Of a DNA stretch of 64,000 nt, positions 7,179 through 16,454 are shown one piece after another; positions within the stretch are counted from its first letter, which is position 1, and each line of letters opens with the position of its first letter. The position numbers and the translations under genes are program-made. Where the stretch lies: NCBI GenBank assembly GCA_041874725.1, contig CP097466.1, positions 2,480,001 to 2,544,000 of the forward strand, read 5' to 3'. This stretch comes from Duganella sp. BuS-21 (lineage in GTDB: Bacteria; Pseudomonadota; Gammaproteobacteria; Burkholderiales; Burkholderiaceae_D). The notes beneath the pieces are model-generated. The model did no database searches. It was not told the origin of the DNA and worked only from the letters and a program-made list of their open reading frames with translations.

Positions 7179-7972
7179 GCATGGAACTGCAGGGCAATGT
7201 GTGGCTGACCATCGATGGCCAGAAGCTGGGCGGGCAGGACCGCGTGGCGCTGCTGGCGGCGGTGGCGGAGCACGGCTCGATCACGGCGGCGGCCAAGGCG
7301 GTCGGCATGAGCTACAAGGGCGCCTGGGATGCCATCGAGGCGATGAACAATCTGGCCGGCGAAGCGCTGGTCGAGCGCGCGGCCGGCGGCAAGGGCGGTG
7401 GCGGCACGCGGCTTACGCAGCGCGGCGCGCAGTTGGTGGAGAATTTCCGCAAGGTCGACGCCGCTCACCGGGAATTCGTCGCCCACTTAAGTAGCCAGTC
7501 ACATGCGCTGGCCGACGATTTTTTACTGATTCAAAGGATGAAAATGAAAACCAGTGCACGCAACCAGTTCAGCGGCAAAGTGGCCGCCTTGCAGCGTGGT
7601 GCGGTCAACGATGAGGTGGTGCTGGAAATCGCCGGCGGCCAGCAGATCGTCGCCACCATCACGCGCGACAGCAGCGACAGCCTGGGGCTGGCCGTGGGCG
7701 TGGAGGCGTTTGCCTTGATCAAGGCATCGTCGGTGATCGTGGCCACCGAGCTCGGCGACGTTAAACTGTCGGCACGCAACCGCCTGACCGGCACGGTCAG
7801 TCGCGTGACGGAAGGTGCGGTGAACACCGAAGTCAGCATCGCGCTGCCTGGTGGCGGCGCCATTGCCGCCATTGTCACGCGCGACAGCAGCGAGGCGTTG
7901 GCGCTGGAAGTCGGGGTGCAGGCCAGCGCTATTTTCAAGGCCTCCAGCGTGATCATCGGCACGCCGGCCTGA
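7175..7972 (+). CDS. modE: Molybdate-responsive repressor ModE with two Mop domains
   Basis: The 265-aa protein has an N-terminal winged-helix domain (VALLAAVAEHGSITAAAKAV then GMSYKGAWDAIEAMN, LysR-like). Two tandem Mop/TOBE domains follow (about 125-190 and 195-263), each beginning SARN(Q/R)(F/L)(S/T)G and containing EIAGG/ALPGG, ITRDSS/VTRDSS and IKASSVI/FKASSVI. The Mop domains bind molybdate and switch DNA binding. The length equals classical ModE. It is co-transcribed with modABC (4-nt overlap with modC), and its presumed operator is the Mo-box at 5013-5036, giving a closed feedback loop. Confidence 0.93.
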   Translation: MSMELQGNVWLTIDGQKLGGQDRVALLAAVAEHGSITAAAKAVGMSYKGAWDAIEAMNNLAGEALVERAAGGKGGGGTRLTQRGAQLVENFRKVDAAHREFVAHLSSQSHALADDFLLIQRMKMKTSARNQFSGKVAALQRGAVNDEVVLEIAGGQQIVATITRDSSDSLGLAVGVEAFALIKASSVIVATELGDVKLSARNRLTGTVSRVTEGAVNTEVSIALPGGGAIAAIVTRDSSEALALEVGVQASAIFKASSVIIGTPA

Positions 7973-7985
7973 GTCGCCGCTGCGG

Positions 7986-8318
7986 CTACTGCTTGTTGCC
8001 GCCCCTGGCCGATTGTTCCGACCCGGCGCTGCTGCCGCGCCCGCCGTTCTTTTCGGCGGCCGCACGCGCGGCGGACTGGCGGCTCTCGCCTCCCTTGCGG
8101 CCGATGGCGGCCATGTGCTCGCGGTCGCGGCTGACCGCTTCGCCGCCTTTCTGGCCGGCGCGCCGGGCTTCTTCCGAATCGAATTCATGCGCCGTGCCTT
8201 TCTGGTGGGCCGCTTGCCCGCCCTTGCTGGCGATGGCGCGCTGGGTGGCTTCGTCCATGGCGGCAAAACCGCGCTTGGCTGTGCCCTTGGATTTGTCGCT
8301 TGCTGAATTGTTGGCCAT
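7986..8318 (-). CDS. KGG-repeat stress protein (YciG-like)
   Basis: The small hydrophilic 110-aa protein carries several KGG motifs: AIASKGGQAAHQKG, RRAGQKGGEAVSRDREHMAA, IGRKGGESRQSA. It begins MANNSASDKSKGTAKRGFAA and is probably largely disordered and DNA- or nucleoid-associated, as YciG-type general-stress proteins are thought to be. The start is fixed by GGAGG upstream. It is convergent with modE (13 nt between the stops) and stands alone. The family call is strong; the molecular role is not established for the family. Confidence 0.9.
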   Translation of the reverse strand: MANNSASDKSKGTAKRGFAAMDEATQRAIASKGGQAAHQKGTAHEFDSEEARRAGQKGGEAVSRDREHMAAIGRKGGESRQSAARAAAEKNGGRGSSAGSEQSARGGNKQ

Positions 8319-8701
8319 ATCAACCTCCGTCGTGGAATGAAAAGAAAGCAGCAGGGCTTCCTGCCGCTCCGTGTGGTTAGAGGTGCAAGGTTGATGGAAG
8401 TTCCACAGCCGGCGTTTAGTGGTGCAACTGGCCGCCCGCGCGCACGCGCGCCGTCAGTTCGGTGGCATGCTGGGCGCTACTAGGTTTGCAGCGGGTCGCG
8501 TCCCAATTGCAGATTGAGCGCGCTCAACTTCTGCAGGGTTTCGATGATGCGCTGGCTGACATCGACGTCATAAGCCAGCAGGGTGTCGAGGTGCGAGCGG
8601 ACGGCGGGGGAGGTGGAAGGCAATCATGGGACAGGATGGGGTCCTCGGCGTGTTGGCGGTATTTGCATAGACGCCGAGGAAGTACGATGGTTCCCGGATT
8701 T
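8319..8701. other. Intergenic stretch with a degenerate coding remnant
   Basis: About 380 nt between the KGG gene and the reductase. The right side of the KGG gene must hold its promoter. The interval also contains the leftward coding remnant listed separately at 8480-8603. No terminator hairpin with a T-tract or other repeat was recognised. Confidence 0.4.
8480..8603 (-). pseudogene. Short leftward coding remnant
   Basis: One frame reads SHLDTLLAYDVDVSQRIIET then LQKLSALNLQLGRDPLQT before a TAG at 8480-8482. It looks protein-like (amphipathic helix, normal codon use) but has no start codon in a sensible place; the frame is lost upstream. It may be the tail of a decayed gene. No family is recognised, and it could also be chance in GC-rich DNA. 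Confidence 0.25.
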
Positions 8702-9721
8702 TTACGGCGTCGCCACCTGCAACACCAGCTTGCCGAAGTTTTTACCGTCGAATAGCATGTTCAAGGCTTGCGGGAAGTTCTCGATGCCTTGCACGATGTC
8801 TTCCTTGCTCTTGATCTTGCCGGACTTGAGCCAGCCGGCCAGCGTGCTCACGCCGACGTGGTAGCGGTCGGCGTAGTCGAACACCACGATGCCTTCCATG
8901 CGGGCGCGGTTGACCAGCAACGCCAGGTAGTTCGACGGTCCCTTGACCGGCGTGGTGTTGTTGTACTGCGAGATGGCGCCGCAGATGACGATGCGCGCCT
9001 TCAGGTTGATGCGGGTGAGCACGGTGTCGAGGATCTCGCCGCCGACGTTGTCGAAGTAGACGTCCACGCCCTGCGGGCAGTGCTGCTTGAGGCCGTCCTT
9101 GACCGAGTCGTTCTTGTAGTCGATGCAGGCGTCGAAGCCGAGTTCGTTGACCACGAAATCGCATTTCTCCTTGCCGCCGGCGATGCCGACCACGCGGCAG
9201 CCCAGCTGCTTGGCGACCTGGCCCACGGTCTGGCCCACCGCGCCGGCCGCGCCCGACACCACCACCGTTTCGCCGGCCTTGGGCTGGCCCGATTCCAGCA
9301 AGCCGAAGTAGGCGGTCATGCCCGGCATGCCCAGCGTATTGAGGTAGGTGGTCAGCGGCGCCAGTTTCGGATCGACCTTGAAGAAGGCGCCGCTCTTGTC
9401 GTCGGCCGCTCCGGTCCAGTAGCGCTGCACGCCGGTGCCGCCGGCGACGTGGTCGCCGAGCGCGAACTTCGGCGAGGCCGACTCGACCACCACGCCGACG
9501 CCGCCGGCGCGCATGACCTCGCCAATGGCCACCGGACGGATATAGGATTTGCCTTCGTTCATCCAGCCGCGCATGGCCGGGTCGAGCGACAGGTACAAGA
9601 CCTTGACGCGGATTTCGCCGTCGGCCAGCGGGCGCAGCGGCTCGTCGGCCTGCTGCCAGTCGCTGTCCTTGACCATGCCGACCGGGCGCGCGGCCAGGCG
9701 GAATTGCAGATTTGTCTCCAT
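8702..9721 (-). CDS. NADP-dependent oxidoreductase of the zinc-free MDR family (CurA/leukotriene-B4 reductase type)
   Basis: The 339-aa protein belongs to the medium-chain reductases that reduce alpha,beta-unsaturated ketones and aldehydes with NADPH. Visible marks are SLDPAMRGWMNEGKSYI near residue 46, the nucleotide-binding loop VVVSGAAGAVGQTVGQVAKQ (about 152-171), IDYKNDSVKDGL, and the family segment VYFDNVGGEILDTVL. There are no zinc-binding cysteines. The frame is complete, starting METNLQFRLA. It is divergent from purU with 121 nt between, so both promoters lie there. The natural substrate cannot be read from sequence. Confidence 0.88.
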   Translation of the reverse strand: METNLQFRLAARPVGMVKDSDWQQADEPLRPLADGEIRVKVLYLSLDPAMRGWMNEGKSYIRPVAIGEVMRAGGVGVVVESASPKFALGDHVAGGTGVQRYWTGAADDKSGAFFKVDPKLAPLTTYLNTLGMPGMTAYFGLLESGQPKAGETVVVSGAAGAVGQTVGQVAKQLGCRVVGIAGGKEKCDFVVNELGFDACIDYKNDSVKDGLKQHCPQGVDVYFDNVGGEILDTVLTRINLKARIVICGAISQYNNTTPVKGPSNYLALLVNRARMEGIVVFDYADRYHVGVSTLAGWLKSGKIKSKEDIVQGIENFPQALNMLFDGKNFGKLVLQVATP

Positions 9722-9842
9722 CGAGTGTCTCCTTGTTTGAGTGGGAATGACTATATCTCAAATTGCACGATCGTGCTATTTTTGTCGTCATCGGCAAGGC
9801 GTGCGACAATAGATATCTTTTTGTCCAACCTGCATCGGTTTT

Positions 9843-10712
9843 ATGAGCAATCCCGAATACATTTTGACACTGTCTTGCCTGGATCAGCGCGGAATCGTTC
9901 ATCGCGTATCGGGCTTCCTCGCCGACCACGGCTGCAACATCATCGACTCGGCCCAGTTCGGCGATAGCGAGTCGCACCTGTTCTTCATGCGCGTGCATTT
10001 CGCGCTGGAGGACCGCGCCGTCGGCGACCAGCTGCTGCGCGCCGACTTCGGCCTGCTGGCGGCCGACATGAAGCTGGACTGGGAGCTGCGCGACGCCCAC
10101 TACAAGCCGCGCGTGATGCTGATGGTGTCGAAGATCGGCCATTGCCTGAACGACCTGCTGTTCCGCTACAAGAGCGGCCTGCTGCCGGTCGAGATCCCGG
10201 CCATCGTCTCGAACCACATGGACTTCTACCAGCTGGCGGCGAGCTACAATATTCCGTTCCACCACCTGCCGCTGGCGACCGGTGCGCCGGTGGAAGCCAA
10301 GCTGGTGCAGGAAGCACGCATCATCGAGCTGATGAACACACACCAGATCGATCTGGTGGTGCTGGCGCGCTACATGCAGATCCTGTCGCCGGGCCTGTGT
10401 ACGGCGCTCAAGGGCAAGGCGATCAATATCCACCATTCTTTCCTGCCGAGCTTCAAGGGCGCCAAGCCGTATGCCCAGGCGCACCACCGTGGCGTCAAGC
10501 TGATCGGCGCTACGGCCCACTTCGTCACCGGCGACCTGGACGAAGGCCCGATCATCGAGCAGGACGTCGAGCGCGTCGATCACTCGATGGATGCCGACAC
10601 CTTGTCGGCCATCGGCCGCGACGTCGAGTGCGTGGTGCTGGCGCGTGCAGTGAAATGGTTTGTCGAACACCGCATTTTGCAAAACGGCGATAAAACCGTC
10701 GTCTTCAAGTAA
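9843..10712 (+). CDS. purU: Formyltetrahydrofolate deformylase
   Basis: The 289-aa enzyme hydrolyses 10-formyl-THF to formate and THF, balancing one-carbon units. An N-terminal ACT domain (ILTLSCLDQRGIVHRVSGFL, about 6-85) is followed by a formyltransferase-type domain with the catalytic Asn-His-Asp set: NIHHSFLPSFKGAKPY and ATAHFVTGDLDEGPIIEQDV. Length and order are as in PurU. It is followed after 17 nt by yaeQ on the same strand, a possible operon. Confidence 0.95.
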   Translation: MSNPEYILTLSCLDQRGIVHRVSGFLADHGCNIIDSAQFGDSESHLFFMRVHFALEDRAVGDQLLRADFGLLAADMKLDWELRDAHYKPRVMLMVSKIGHCLNDLLFRYKSGLLPVEIPAIVSNHMDFYQLAASYNIPFHHLPLATGAPVEAKLVQEARIIELMNTHQIDLVVLARYMQILSPGLCTALKGKAINIHHSFLPSFKGAKPYAQAHHRGVKLIGATAHFVTGDLDEGPIIEQDVERVDHSMDADTLSAIGRDVECVVLARAVKWFVEHRILQNGDKTVVFK

Positions 10713-10729
10713 GAGAAACAGAGAAACAG

Positions 10730-11272
10730 ATGGCCCTCAAAGCAACAATTTACAAAGCGGAACTGTCGATCGCCGACATGGACCGCAATTATTACGAGAC
10801 GCATCAGCTGACGATGGCGCGTCATCCATCGGAGACCGACGAGCGCATGATGGTGCGCTTGATCGCCTTTGCCATCCACGCCAACGACGCGCTGACCTTT
10901 ACCAAGGGCTTGTTCGATGTGGAGGAGCCGGATCTGTGGCACAAGGACTTGACCGGCGCCATCGAGCTGTCGATCGAGGTCGGCCAGCCGGATGAGAAGG
11001 TGATCCTGAAGGCCTGCGGCCGTTCGGAGCATGTCTACGTTTACAGCTACGCGGCCACCAGCCACATCTGGTGGAAGACCCTGGCCAACAAGGTCGAACG
11101 CTGCAAAAACCTGACCGTGGTCGATCTGGACGCCGACGCCACCGAGCAGCTGGGCAAGATGGCCCAGCGTAATATGCAACTGCAATGCACCATCCAGGAC
11201 GGCCAGATCTGGCTGACCGACGGCGTCAGCACCGTCGAGGTGGCGCGCGAAGTGCTCAAGGCCGAGCGCTGA
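10730..11272 (+). CDS. yaeQ: YaeQ family protein
   Basis: The 180-aa protein begins MALKATIYKAELSIADMDRN and has the family segments LTMARHPSETDERMMVRLIA, GLFDVEEPDLW and IELSIEVGQPDEKVILKACG. Structures of the family show a PD-(D/E)xK nuclease-like fold; the D-E-K set is visible in WHKDLTG, IELSIEVG and EKVILKA. The biochemical role is unsettled. It is linked to purU by 17 nt and ends 34 nt before the convergent amidohydrolase stop. Confidence 0.92.
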   Translation: MALKATIYKAELSIADMDRNYYETHQLTMARHPSETDERMMVRLIAFAIHANDALTFTKGLFDVEEPDLWHKDLTGAIELSIEVGQPDEKVILKACGRSEHVYVYSYAATSHIWWKTLANKVERCKNLTVVDLDADATEQLGKMAQRNMQLQCTIQDGQIWLTDGVSTVEVAREVLKAER

Positions 11273-11306
11273 TCTAAGCCGCCCGGCCTGGCCGCGTCGG
11301 CGGTGC

Positions 11307-12596
11307 TTACTGCACCACCGCGCCGCCTTTCATGACCCACTGGACTTGCTCCAGTGTCCGCACATCTTTCAGCGGATCGCCGTCGACGGCGATCAGGTCG
11401 GCGTACTTGCCGGCCTCGATGCTGCCCACCTTGTCGCTCCAGCCCAGCAGATCGGCCGCATTCACGGTCGCGGTGCGGATGGCTTGCGCCGGCGTCATGC
11501 CCAGTTTGACCAGCACCGCGAACTCACGCGCGTTGAGGCCGTGCGGATAGACGGCGGCGTCGGTACCGAAGGCGATCGGCACGCCGGCCTTGATGGCCTT
11601 GCCGATGTTGACGCGCGCCAGCGGCAGCACCACCTTGGCTTTTTCCAGCAGCGGCTTGGGCAGCTTGATGGCTTCGGCGTTGTCGATCAGCCAGTCGCCC
11701 AGGTACAGGGTCGGCACCAGGTAGGTCCGGTGTTCCTTCATCAGCTTGATGCCTTCTTCGTCGATGTAGGAGCCGTGCTCGATCGAATCGACGCCGGCCA
11801 GCACCGCCAGCTTGATGCCGTCGCCGCCGTGCGCGTGGGCGGCGGTCTTGCGGCCAAGGCGGTGGGCGTCGCCGATGATGGCCTTCAGTTCTTCCAGCGT
11901 GTATTGCGAGGTGCGCGGGTCGTCGCCGAACGACAGCACGCCGCCGGTGGCGCAGATCTTGATGACGTCGGCGCCGTACTTGATGTTGCGGCGGGTGACC
12001 TTCATGGCTTCGTCGGCGCCGTCGGCCACGCCCAGGGCGCTGGACTTGTATTCGGGCGCGTGCATGGTGTCGTCGCAGTGGCCGCCGGTGATGCCGAGCG
12101 GCGGGCCGGAGGCGAGGATGCGCGGGCCGGGCACGTCGCCGTCGTTGATGGCGTCGCGCAGGCCGATGTCGGCGTAGCCGTCGGAACCGACGTCGCGGAT
12201 GGTGGTGAAGCCGGCGCGCAGCGTGACCAGGGCGTTCTTGGCGCCTTGCAGCGTGATGCGCGGGATCGACTTGGCGATGATGCCGTAGCCGGCGTCTTCC
12301 GGGCTGCCGGTGATGTGGGTGTGGGCGTCGATCAGGCCCGGCAGCAGGGTTTTGTTGCCGAGGTCGATGACCTTGGCGCCGGCGGGAATGGCCAGCTTGC
12401 TGCCGGCGGCGGTGATGCGGTCGCCGGTGATGAGCACGACGGCGTTGTCGATCAGCGCGCCGTTGCGCACATCGACCATGCGGGCGGCTTTGACGGCGAC
12501 GGTGGTTTCTGCGGCGAAGGTGGGGGTGGCGGCGCAGGCCAACAGCAGCGCGGGTAGCGCGCGGGCACAGCGTAAGGATGAGGCGATAGCGTTCAA
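11307..12596 (-). CDS. Exported metal-dependent amidohydrolase
   Basis: The 429-aa protein has a Sec signal ([17 protein letters not shown], cleavage near residue 29) and an amidohydrolase-superfamily barrel. The metal site is visible as DAHTH (H92, H94), a Lys in [13 protein letters not shown] (probably carboxylated), [19 protein letters not shown], and the catalytic Asp in [12 protein letters not shown]. The subgroup is that of imidazolonepropionase-like or Xaa-Pro dipeptidase-like periplasmic hydrolases; the substrate is unknown. It is monocistronic, with about 100 nt of promoter region to the Rpn pseudogene. Confidence 0.88.
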   Translation of the reverse strand: MNAIASSLRCARALPALLLACAATPTFAAETTVAVKAARMVDVRNGALIDNAVVLITGDRITAAGSKLAIPAGAKVIDLGNKTLLPGLIDAHTHITGSPEDAGYGIIAKSIPRITLQGAKNALVTLRAGFTTIRDVGSDGYADIGLRDAINDGDVPGPRILASGPPLGITGGHCDDTMHAPEYKSSALGVADGADEAMKVTRRNIKYGADVIKICATGGVLSFGDDPRTSQYTLEELKAIIGDAHRLGRKTAAHAHGGDGIKLAVLAGVDSIEHGSYIDEEGIKLMKEHRTYLVPTLYLGDWLIDNAEAIKLPKPLLEKAKVVLPLARVNIGKAIKAGVPIAFGTDAAVYPHGLNAREFAVLVKLGMTPAQAIRTATVNAADLLGWSDKVGSIEAGKYADLIAVDGDPLKDVRTLEQVQWVMKGGAVVQ

Positions 12597-12694
12597 GTAT
12601 TTCTCCCGTTAGTTGGTATCTTGTTGAGGAGAGCCAAACCAAGCTCGCCGCCTAGCGTACTCGGCAATGCTGCGGAACGCTAGAATATTCTTTC

Positions 12695-13249
12695 ATGAAC
12701 AGCAGCGGCGACATCCTCTACAAATAACTCTTTTCGCACATGCTGATCGACCAGCAACACGACTGCGTGCGCGGCAACCTGGTAGGGCTGCTGTTTCGCT
12801 GACAGCAAGCCGCCAACGATACTGAAAAGAATTCGGCCTTGAGTGCGCTTTGGGCGCGGATCGGCCAACCGGATCTGGCGCCTGCGCGCGCAAGTATAGG
12901 CCGTTGGCTGCTGCTCACCTTGCGTGAGTCGGCGATAAATCCTAACATTGAACTGGAGGAGGATACGACCATGCGCACTGAAGCGAGGCACGAAAGCTTT
13001 ATCACGGAAGAATTGATCAGAAGGTTTATGCAGCCGCACGACGAGGCTGTGCAGCAAGGCATGCAGCAGGGCATGCAACAAGGCGAATTGCGCGCCTTGC
13101 GCGAAGTGTTGAATGATTTGCTGGAAGGCGACGCGCTACGCCATGAGGCGGCGCCGAAAATTGCGCTGGCGGACAGCATGCAATTGCGCGCCTGGATCAA
13201 GTCCTTGATCGGCGGCGCCAGCCCCCGGCAGTTGTTTGCCGAGGGCTGA
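12695..13249 (+). pseudogene. Degenerate Rpn/YhgA-family (PD-(D/E)xK transposase-like) gene
   Basis: One reading frame starts at ATG 12695 (MNSSGDILYK), hits TAA at 12725-12727, resumes LFSHMLIDQQHDCVRGNLVG, hits TGA at 12800-12802, and then stays open to 13249. The start resembles the Rpn opening (short N-terminus, LxxxLFSH). The 3' part has the family's tail with repeated QQGMQQGMQQGELRALREVL. Most of the catalytic middle is missing, so a deletion plus two nonsense changes explain it. The open 3' part (TTG at 12839 onward, 136 codons) is not a separate gene in my reading. Confidence 0.65.
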
Positions 13250-13255
13250 GCAAAC

Positions 13256-14701
13256 TTACACGCCCAGCAGCGAAACCGACTTGGTGTTGAGGTAGGCTTC
13301 CAGCGCCTCCGGGCCGCCCTCCGAACCATAGCCAGAATCTTTGACGCCGCCGAACGGCATCTCGGCGCTCGGCGTGGCAGGCTGGTTCAGCCACAGCATG
13401 CCCACTTCCATATTGTGCATCAGCTGATGCGCATTCTTGATCGAACGCGTGAAGGCATACCCTGCCAGACCGAACGGCAGACGGTTGGCTTCCGCAATCG
13501 CCTCTTCCAGCGCATCGAAACCACGGATCGCCGCGATCGGGCCGAACGGCTCGTCGTTGAACACGCTGGCGTTCAGCGGCACGTCGGCCAGGATGGTCGG
13601 TGCGAAGAAATTGCCCTCGGTGCCAACGCGCTCGCCGCCGGTCGCCACCTTGGCGCCCTTGGCGCGCGCATCGGCCACCACGCTGCTCATCGCCGCCACG
13701 CGGCGCTCGTTGGCCAACGGCCCCAGCGTCGTGCCTTCCACCAGGCCGTTGCCCAGTTGCAGGCGCTCGGCGTGCGCCACCAGCGCGCGCGTGAATTCAT
13801 CCTTGATGCTGTTGTGCACCAGGAAGCGGGTCGGCGAGATGCACACCTGGCCGGCGTTGCGGAACTTGGCGCCGCCGGTGGCTTCCACCGCCAAGGCGAC
13901 ATCGGCGTCCTCGGCGATGATCACCGGCGCATGGCCGCCCAGCTCCATGGTCACGCGCTTCATGTGGGCGCCGGCCAGTGCGGCCAGCTGCTTGCCCACC
14001 GGGGTCGAGCCGGTGAAGGTGACCTTGCGGATCACCGGATGCGGAATCAGGTAATTGGAAATCTCGGCCGGATCACCGAACACCAGGCCCACCACGCCTG
14101 GCGGCACGCCGGCGTCAACGAAGCACTGGAACAGCGCGGCCGGCGATGCCGGAGTCTCTTCCGGCGCCTTGCACAGGAAGGAGCAGCCGGTCGCCAGCGC
14201 GGCGGCCAACTTGCGCACCACCTGGTTGATCGGGAAATTCCATGGCGTGAACGCGGCCACCGGACCGACCGGTTCCTTCAGCACCAGCTGCTGCGCCGCC
14301 GGATTGCGCGAAGGCACGATACGGCCATACACGCGCAAGCCTTCTGCCGCGAACCAGTCGATGATGTCGGCGCCGGCCAATGCTTCGCCGCGCGCCTGCA
14401 CCAGCGGCTTGCCCTGTTCCTGGGTCAGCAGGCGACCGATCTCGTCGGCGCGTTCGCGCAGCAGGCTGGCGGCGCGGCGCATGATGGCGGCGCGCTCGTG
14501 GGCCGAGACCTTGCGCCAGGCGTCGAAGCCGCTTTGCGCGGCGGCCAGCGCGCGGTCGAGATCGGCGATGGTGGCGTGCGCCACGGTGCCGATGGATTTG
14601 CCGGTGGCAGGATTCAGCACCGGAATGGTTTTGCCGCCGGCGGCATCGCTCCACTCGTTGGCGATCAGGAGGCGGGTGTCTGGATAGCTGGTGTTGGTCA
14701 T
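13256..14701 (-). CDS. NAD(P)-dependent succinate-semialdehyde dehydrogenase family
   Basis: A 481-aa aldehyde dehydrogenase. The ATG at 14701 ([20 protein letters not shown]) has CGGAG eight bases upstream and is preferred to an upstream in-frame start at 14755. The catalytic residues are visible: PWNFP for the oxyanion region, FTGSTPVGK, general base Glu253 in MELGGHAP, and nucleophile Cys287 in [12 protein letters not shown]. The sequence is closest to GabD/SSADH-type enzymes (4-aminobutyrate degradation), though other semialdehydes are possible. It is monocistronic, with no GABA transaminase in the window. Confidence 0.88.
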   Translation of the reverse strand: MTNTSYPDTRLLIANEWSDAAGGKTIPVLNPATGKSIGTVAHATIADLDRALAAAQSGFDAWRKVSAHERAAIMRRAASLLRERADEIGRLLTQEQGKPLVQARGEALAGADIIDWFAAEGLRVYGRIVPSRNPAAQQLVLKEPVGPVAAFTPWNFPINQVVRKLAAALATGCSFLCKAPEETPASPAALFQCFVDAGVPPGVVGLVFGDPAEISNYLIPHPVIRKVTFTGSTPVGKQLAALAGAHMKRVTMELGGHAPVIIAEDADVALAVEATGGAKFRNAGQVCISPTRFLVHNSIKDEFTRALVAHAERLQLGNGLVEGTTLGPLANERRVAAMSSVVADARAKGAKVATGGERVGTEGNFFAPTILADVPLNASVFNDEPFGPIAAIRGFDALEEAIAEANRLPFGLAGYAFTRSIKNAHQLMHNMEVGMLWLNQPATPSAEMPFGGVKDSGYGSEGGPEALEAYLNTKSVSLLGV

Positions 14702-14797
14702 GGGAAAATCTCCGGTCATTAAGTAAGCGGTGGCGCTGTTTGGTCGCGCTAACAAGCGCTACTTTGCCAGAAATTCGCCCATGACGTGCGGCGGCGC

Positions 14798-15574
14798 TCA
14801 GTTTTGCGGCGCCTCGCCCAGGCGTTTGATGGTGCCCGAACCCATGATGCTCTTGCTGATCTGCGGATCGCCGTAGTAGTGGATATCGCCCGAGCCGGCC
14901 ACGCTCAGGTTCAGCGACTTCCTGGCCCAGACGGTGGCCTGGCCGGAGCCGCCGATGCTGACGGTGGCGTCGCGCGCCTGCAACTGGCCGGTCTGCACCC
15001 GGCCCGAGCCGCCGATCGACACCTGCAGGCGTTCGGTGTTGCCGGCCGCCTTCAGGCTACCGCTGCCGCCGAGGGCGATGGCCACCGATTCGGCTTCCAT
15101 CTGGCCGACGCTGATCGAGCCCGAGCCGCCGACGTCGATGGTCAGGTTCTCGCCGCGCAACTTGTCGGCGGTGACGTTGCCCGAGCCGCCGATGGACAGC
15201 TTGTCGAGCGTGCGCGCCTGGACGATGATTTTCATGGTGCGGGTGTCGAGCCGCAAGTTGTTCTTGGCCGGGCGGATGCGCAGGGTGCCGTTTTCCACCA
15301 CGGTGGTGATCAGCGGCTGGATATTGTCATCGGTTTCCACGGTGATGCTTTCCGTATTGCCGAGGCGGATTTCGACGTCGCCGCCCACGCCGACCGTCAG
15401 CGCATTGAAATGGCCGATCTCGCGGTTTTGCTTGACGATCTTGCCGCTGCCTTGCACCCGCTCGCCGCCGCTCAGCCAGCTGAGCGGGCCGGCCTGGGCC
15501 AACTGGACAGGGGCGCTGGCGGCCAGCAGGCCGGCCGACAGGAACAGGGTGGAAACGATGCGGCGTGGGGTCAT
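14798..15574 (-). CDS. Periplasmic DUF2807 (head-GIN) beta-helix protein
   Basis: The 258-aa protein starts at ATG 15574 with AAGGAGAG just upstream, giving the signal MTPRRIVSTLFLSAGLLAAS and so on to AQA. The mature part is the DUF2807 domain: VQGSGKIVKQNREIGHFNAL then VGVGGDVEIRLGNTES, followed by a ladder of repeats IGGSGNVTADKLRGENLTID, VGGSGSISVGQ, LGGSGSLKAAG, IGGSGRVQTGQ, IGGSGQATVWA, VAGSGDIHYYGDP. The GGSG ladder predicts a right-handed beta-helix. Its function is unknown; it probably lies at the cell envelope. Confidence 0.9.
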   Translation of the reverse strand: MTPRRIVSTLFLSAGLLAASAPVQLAQAGPLSWLSGGERVQGSGKIVKQNREIGHFNALTVGVGGDVEIRLGNTESITVETDDNIQPLITTVVENGTLRIRPAKNNLRLDTRTMKIIVQARTLDKLSIGGSGNVTADKLRGENLTIDVGGSGSISVGQMEAESVAIALGGSGSLKAAGNTERLQVSIGGSGRVQTGQLQARDATVSIGGSGQATVWARKSLNLSVAGSGDIHYYGDPQISKSIMGSGTIKRLGEAPQN

Positions 15575-15727
15575 GATGCTCTCCTTGGTTATCTTGGATT
15601 GCATCCTACCGAATCGGGTACGGATCCGAAACCGTGCTGCGATGGATTGCAATCTGCGCGGGCCAGAATGCGCTGCGCCAAGATGGAAGGAGAACGGCGG
15701 AGCCGGCGCATGAGGTAAAATTCGCCT

Positions 15728-16372
15728 ATGCTTACTATAACCATCAAACAGGGCAAGGAAAAACGCCTGCTGGCCGGCGACATCCTGATCTACGCCACCG
15801 CCATCGAGCGCGTCGACGGTCGCCCGCAAGAAAAAAACAAGCCCGGCGCCACCGCCATCGTACAAACCGCCGCGCGCCAATTCCTGGCACGCGCCGCCTG
15901 GAACCCGAATTCCGAAGTCCGGGCCCGCATCTGGAGCTACAAGGAAGACGAACCGGTCGACCATGCGATGATGAAGCGCCGCGTGCGCGCCGCCATCGCC
16001 AAGCGCGCCGCCGCCGTGCGCGCGGCCGCGCCGACCGACCTGGTGCCCGTCATTCGCGGCGACCAGGACGGCTTGCCCGGCCTGCTGGTCGATAGCTGGG
16101 GCGGTACCGCCGGTTATCTGATCTGCCAGTTCCAGGCGGCCGGTGTCGATGCCTGGAAAGTGCCCATCGTGCAAGCGCTGCTGGCCGATACCGGCTGCCC
16201 GAACGTGTTCGAGCGCTGTGACGAACTGATCCGTAAATCCGAGGGCTTGCCGGTGTTTTACCGTCCGCTGGCCGGCGAAGAGCCGCCCGACCACGTGCTG
16301 GTGACCGAAAAAGGCACACGCTTCAGCATGGATTTGCGCACCGGCTTCAAATACCCCAAGGTACGCAGCTAA
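15728..16372 (+). pseudogene. Truncated RlmI-type 23S rRNA methyltransferase (N-terminal part only)
   Basis: The frame starts like RlmI (m5C1962 methyltransferase): a PUA domain KQGKEKRLLAGDILIYATAI, then ARAAWNPNSEVRARIWSYKE and GDQDGLPGLLVDSWGG. It stops after 214 codons at RFSMDLRTGFKYPKVRS, precisely where full-length RlmI (about 395 aa) continues with TGFYLDQR and the SAM-binding Rossmann domain. The following 82 nt to the next gene do not contain the missing part. The product cannot methylate. It might still be a stable PUA-domain RNA-binding fragment, since the frame itself is clean. Confidence 0.7.
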
Positions 16373-16454
16373 CAGTTTCGACGCCAAAAGAAGTTTCGAC
16401 TCTGCAAGTTTTTCTCTTATAATCTTCCGGGACCCACCGGAGATCTGAACAGAG

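Noticed and set aside
8742..10682. 646-codon leftward frame across purU and the reductase
   Set aside because: It overlaps two well-supported genes out of frame and shows no recognisable domain.
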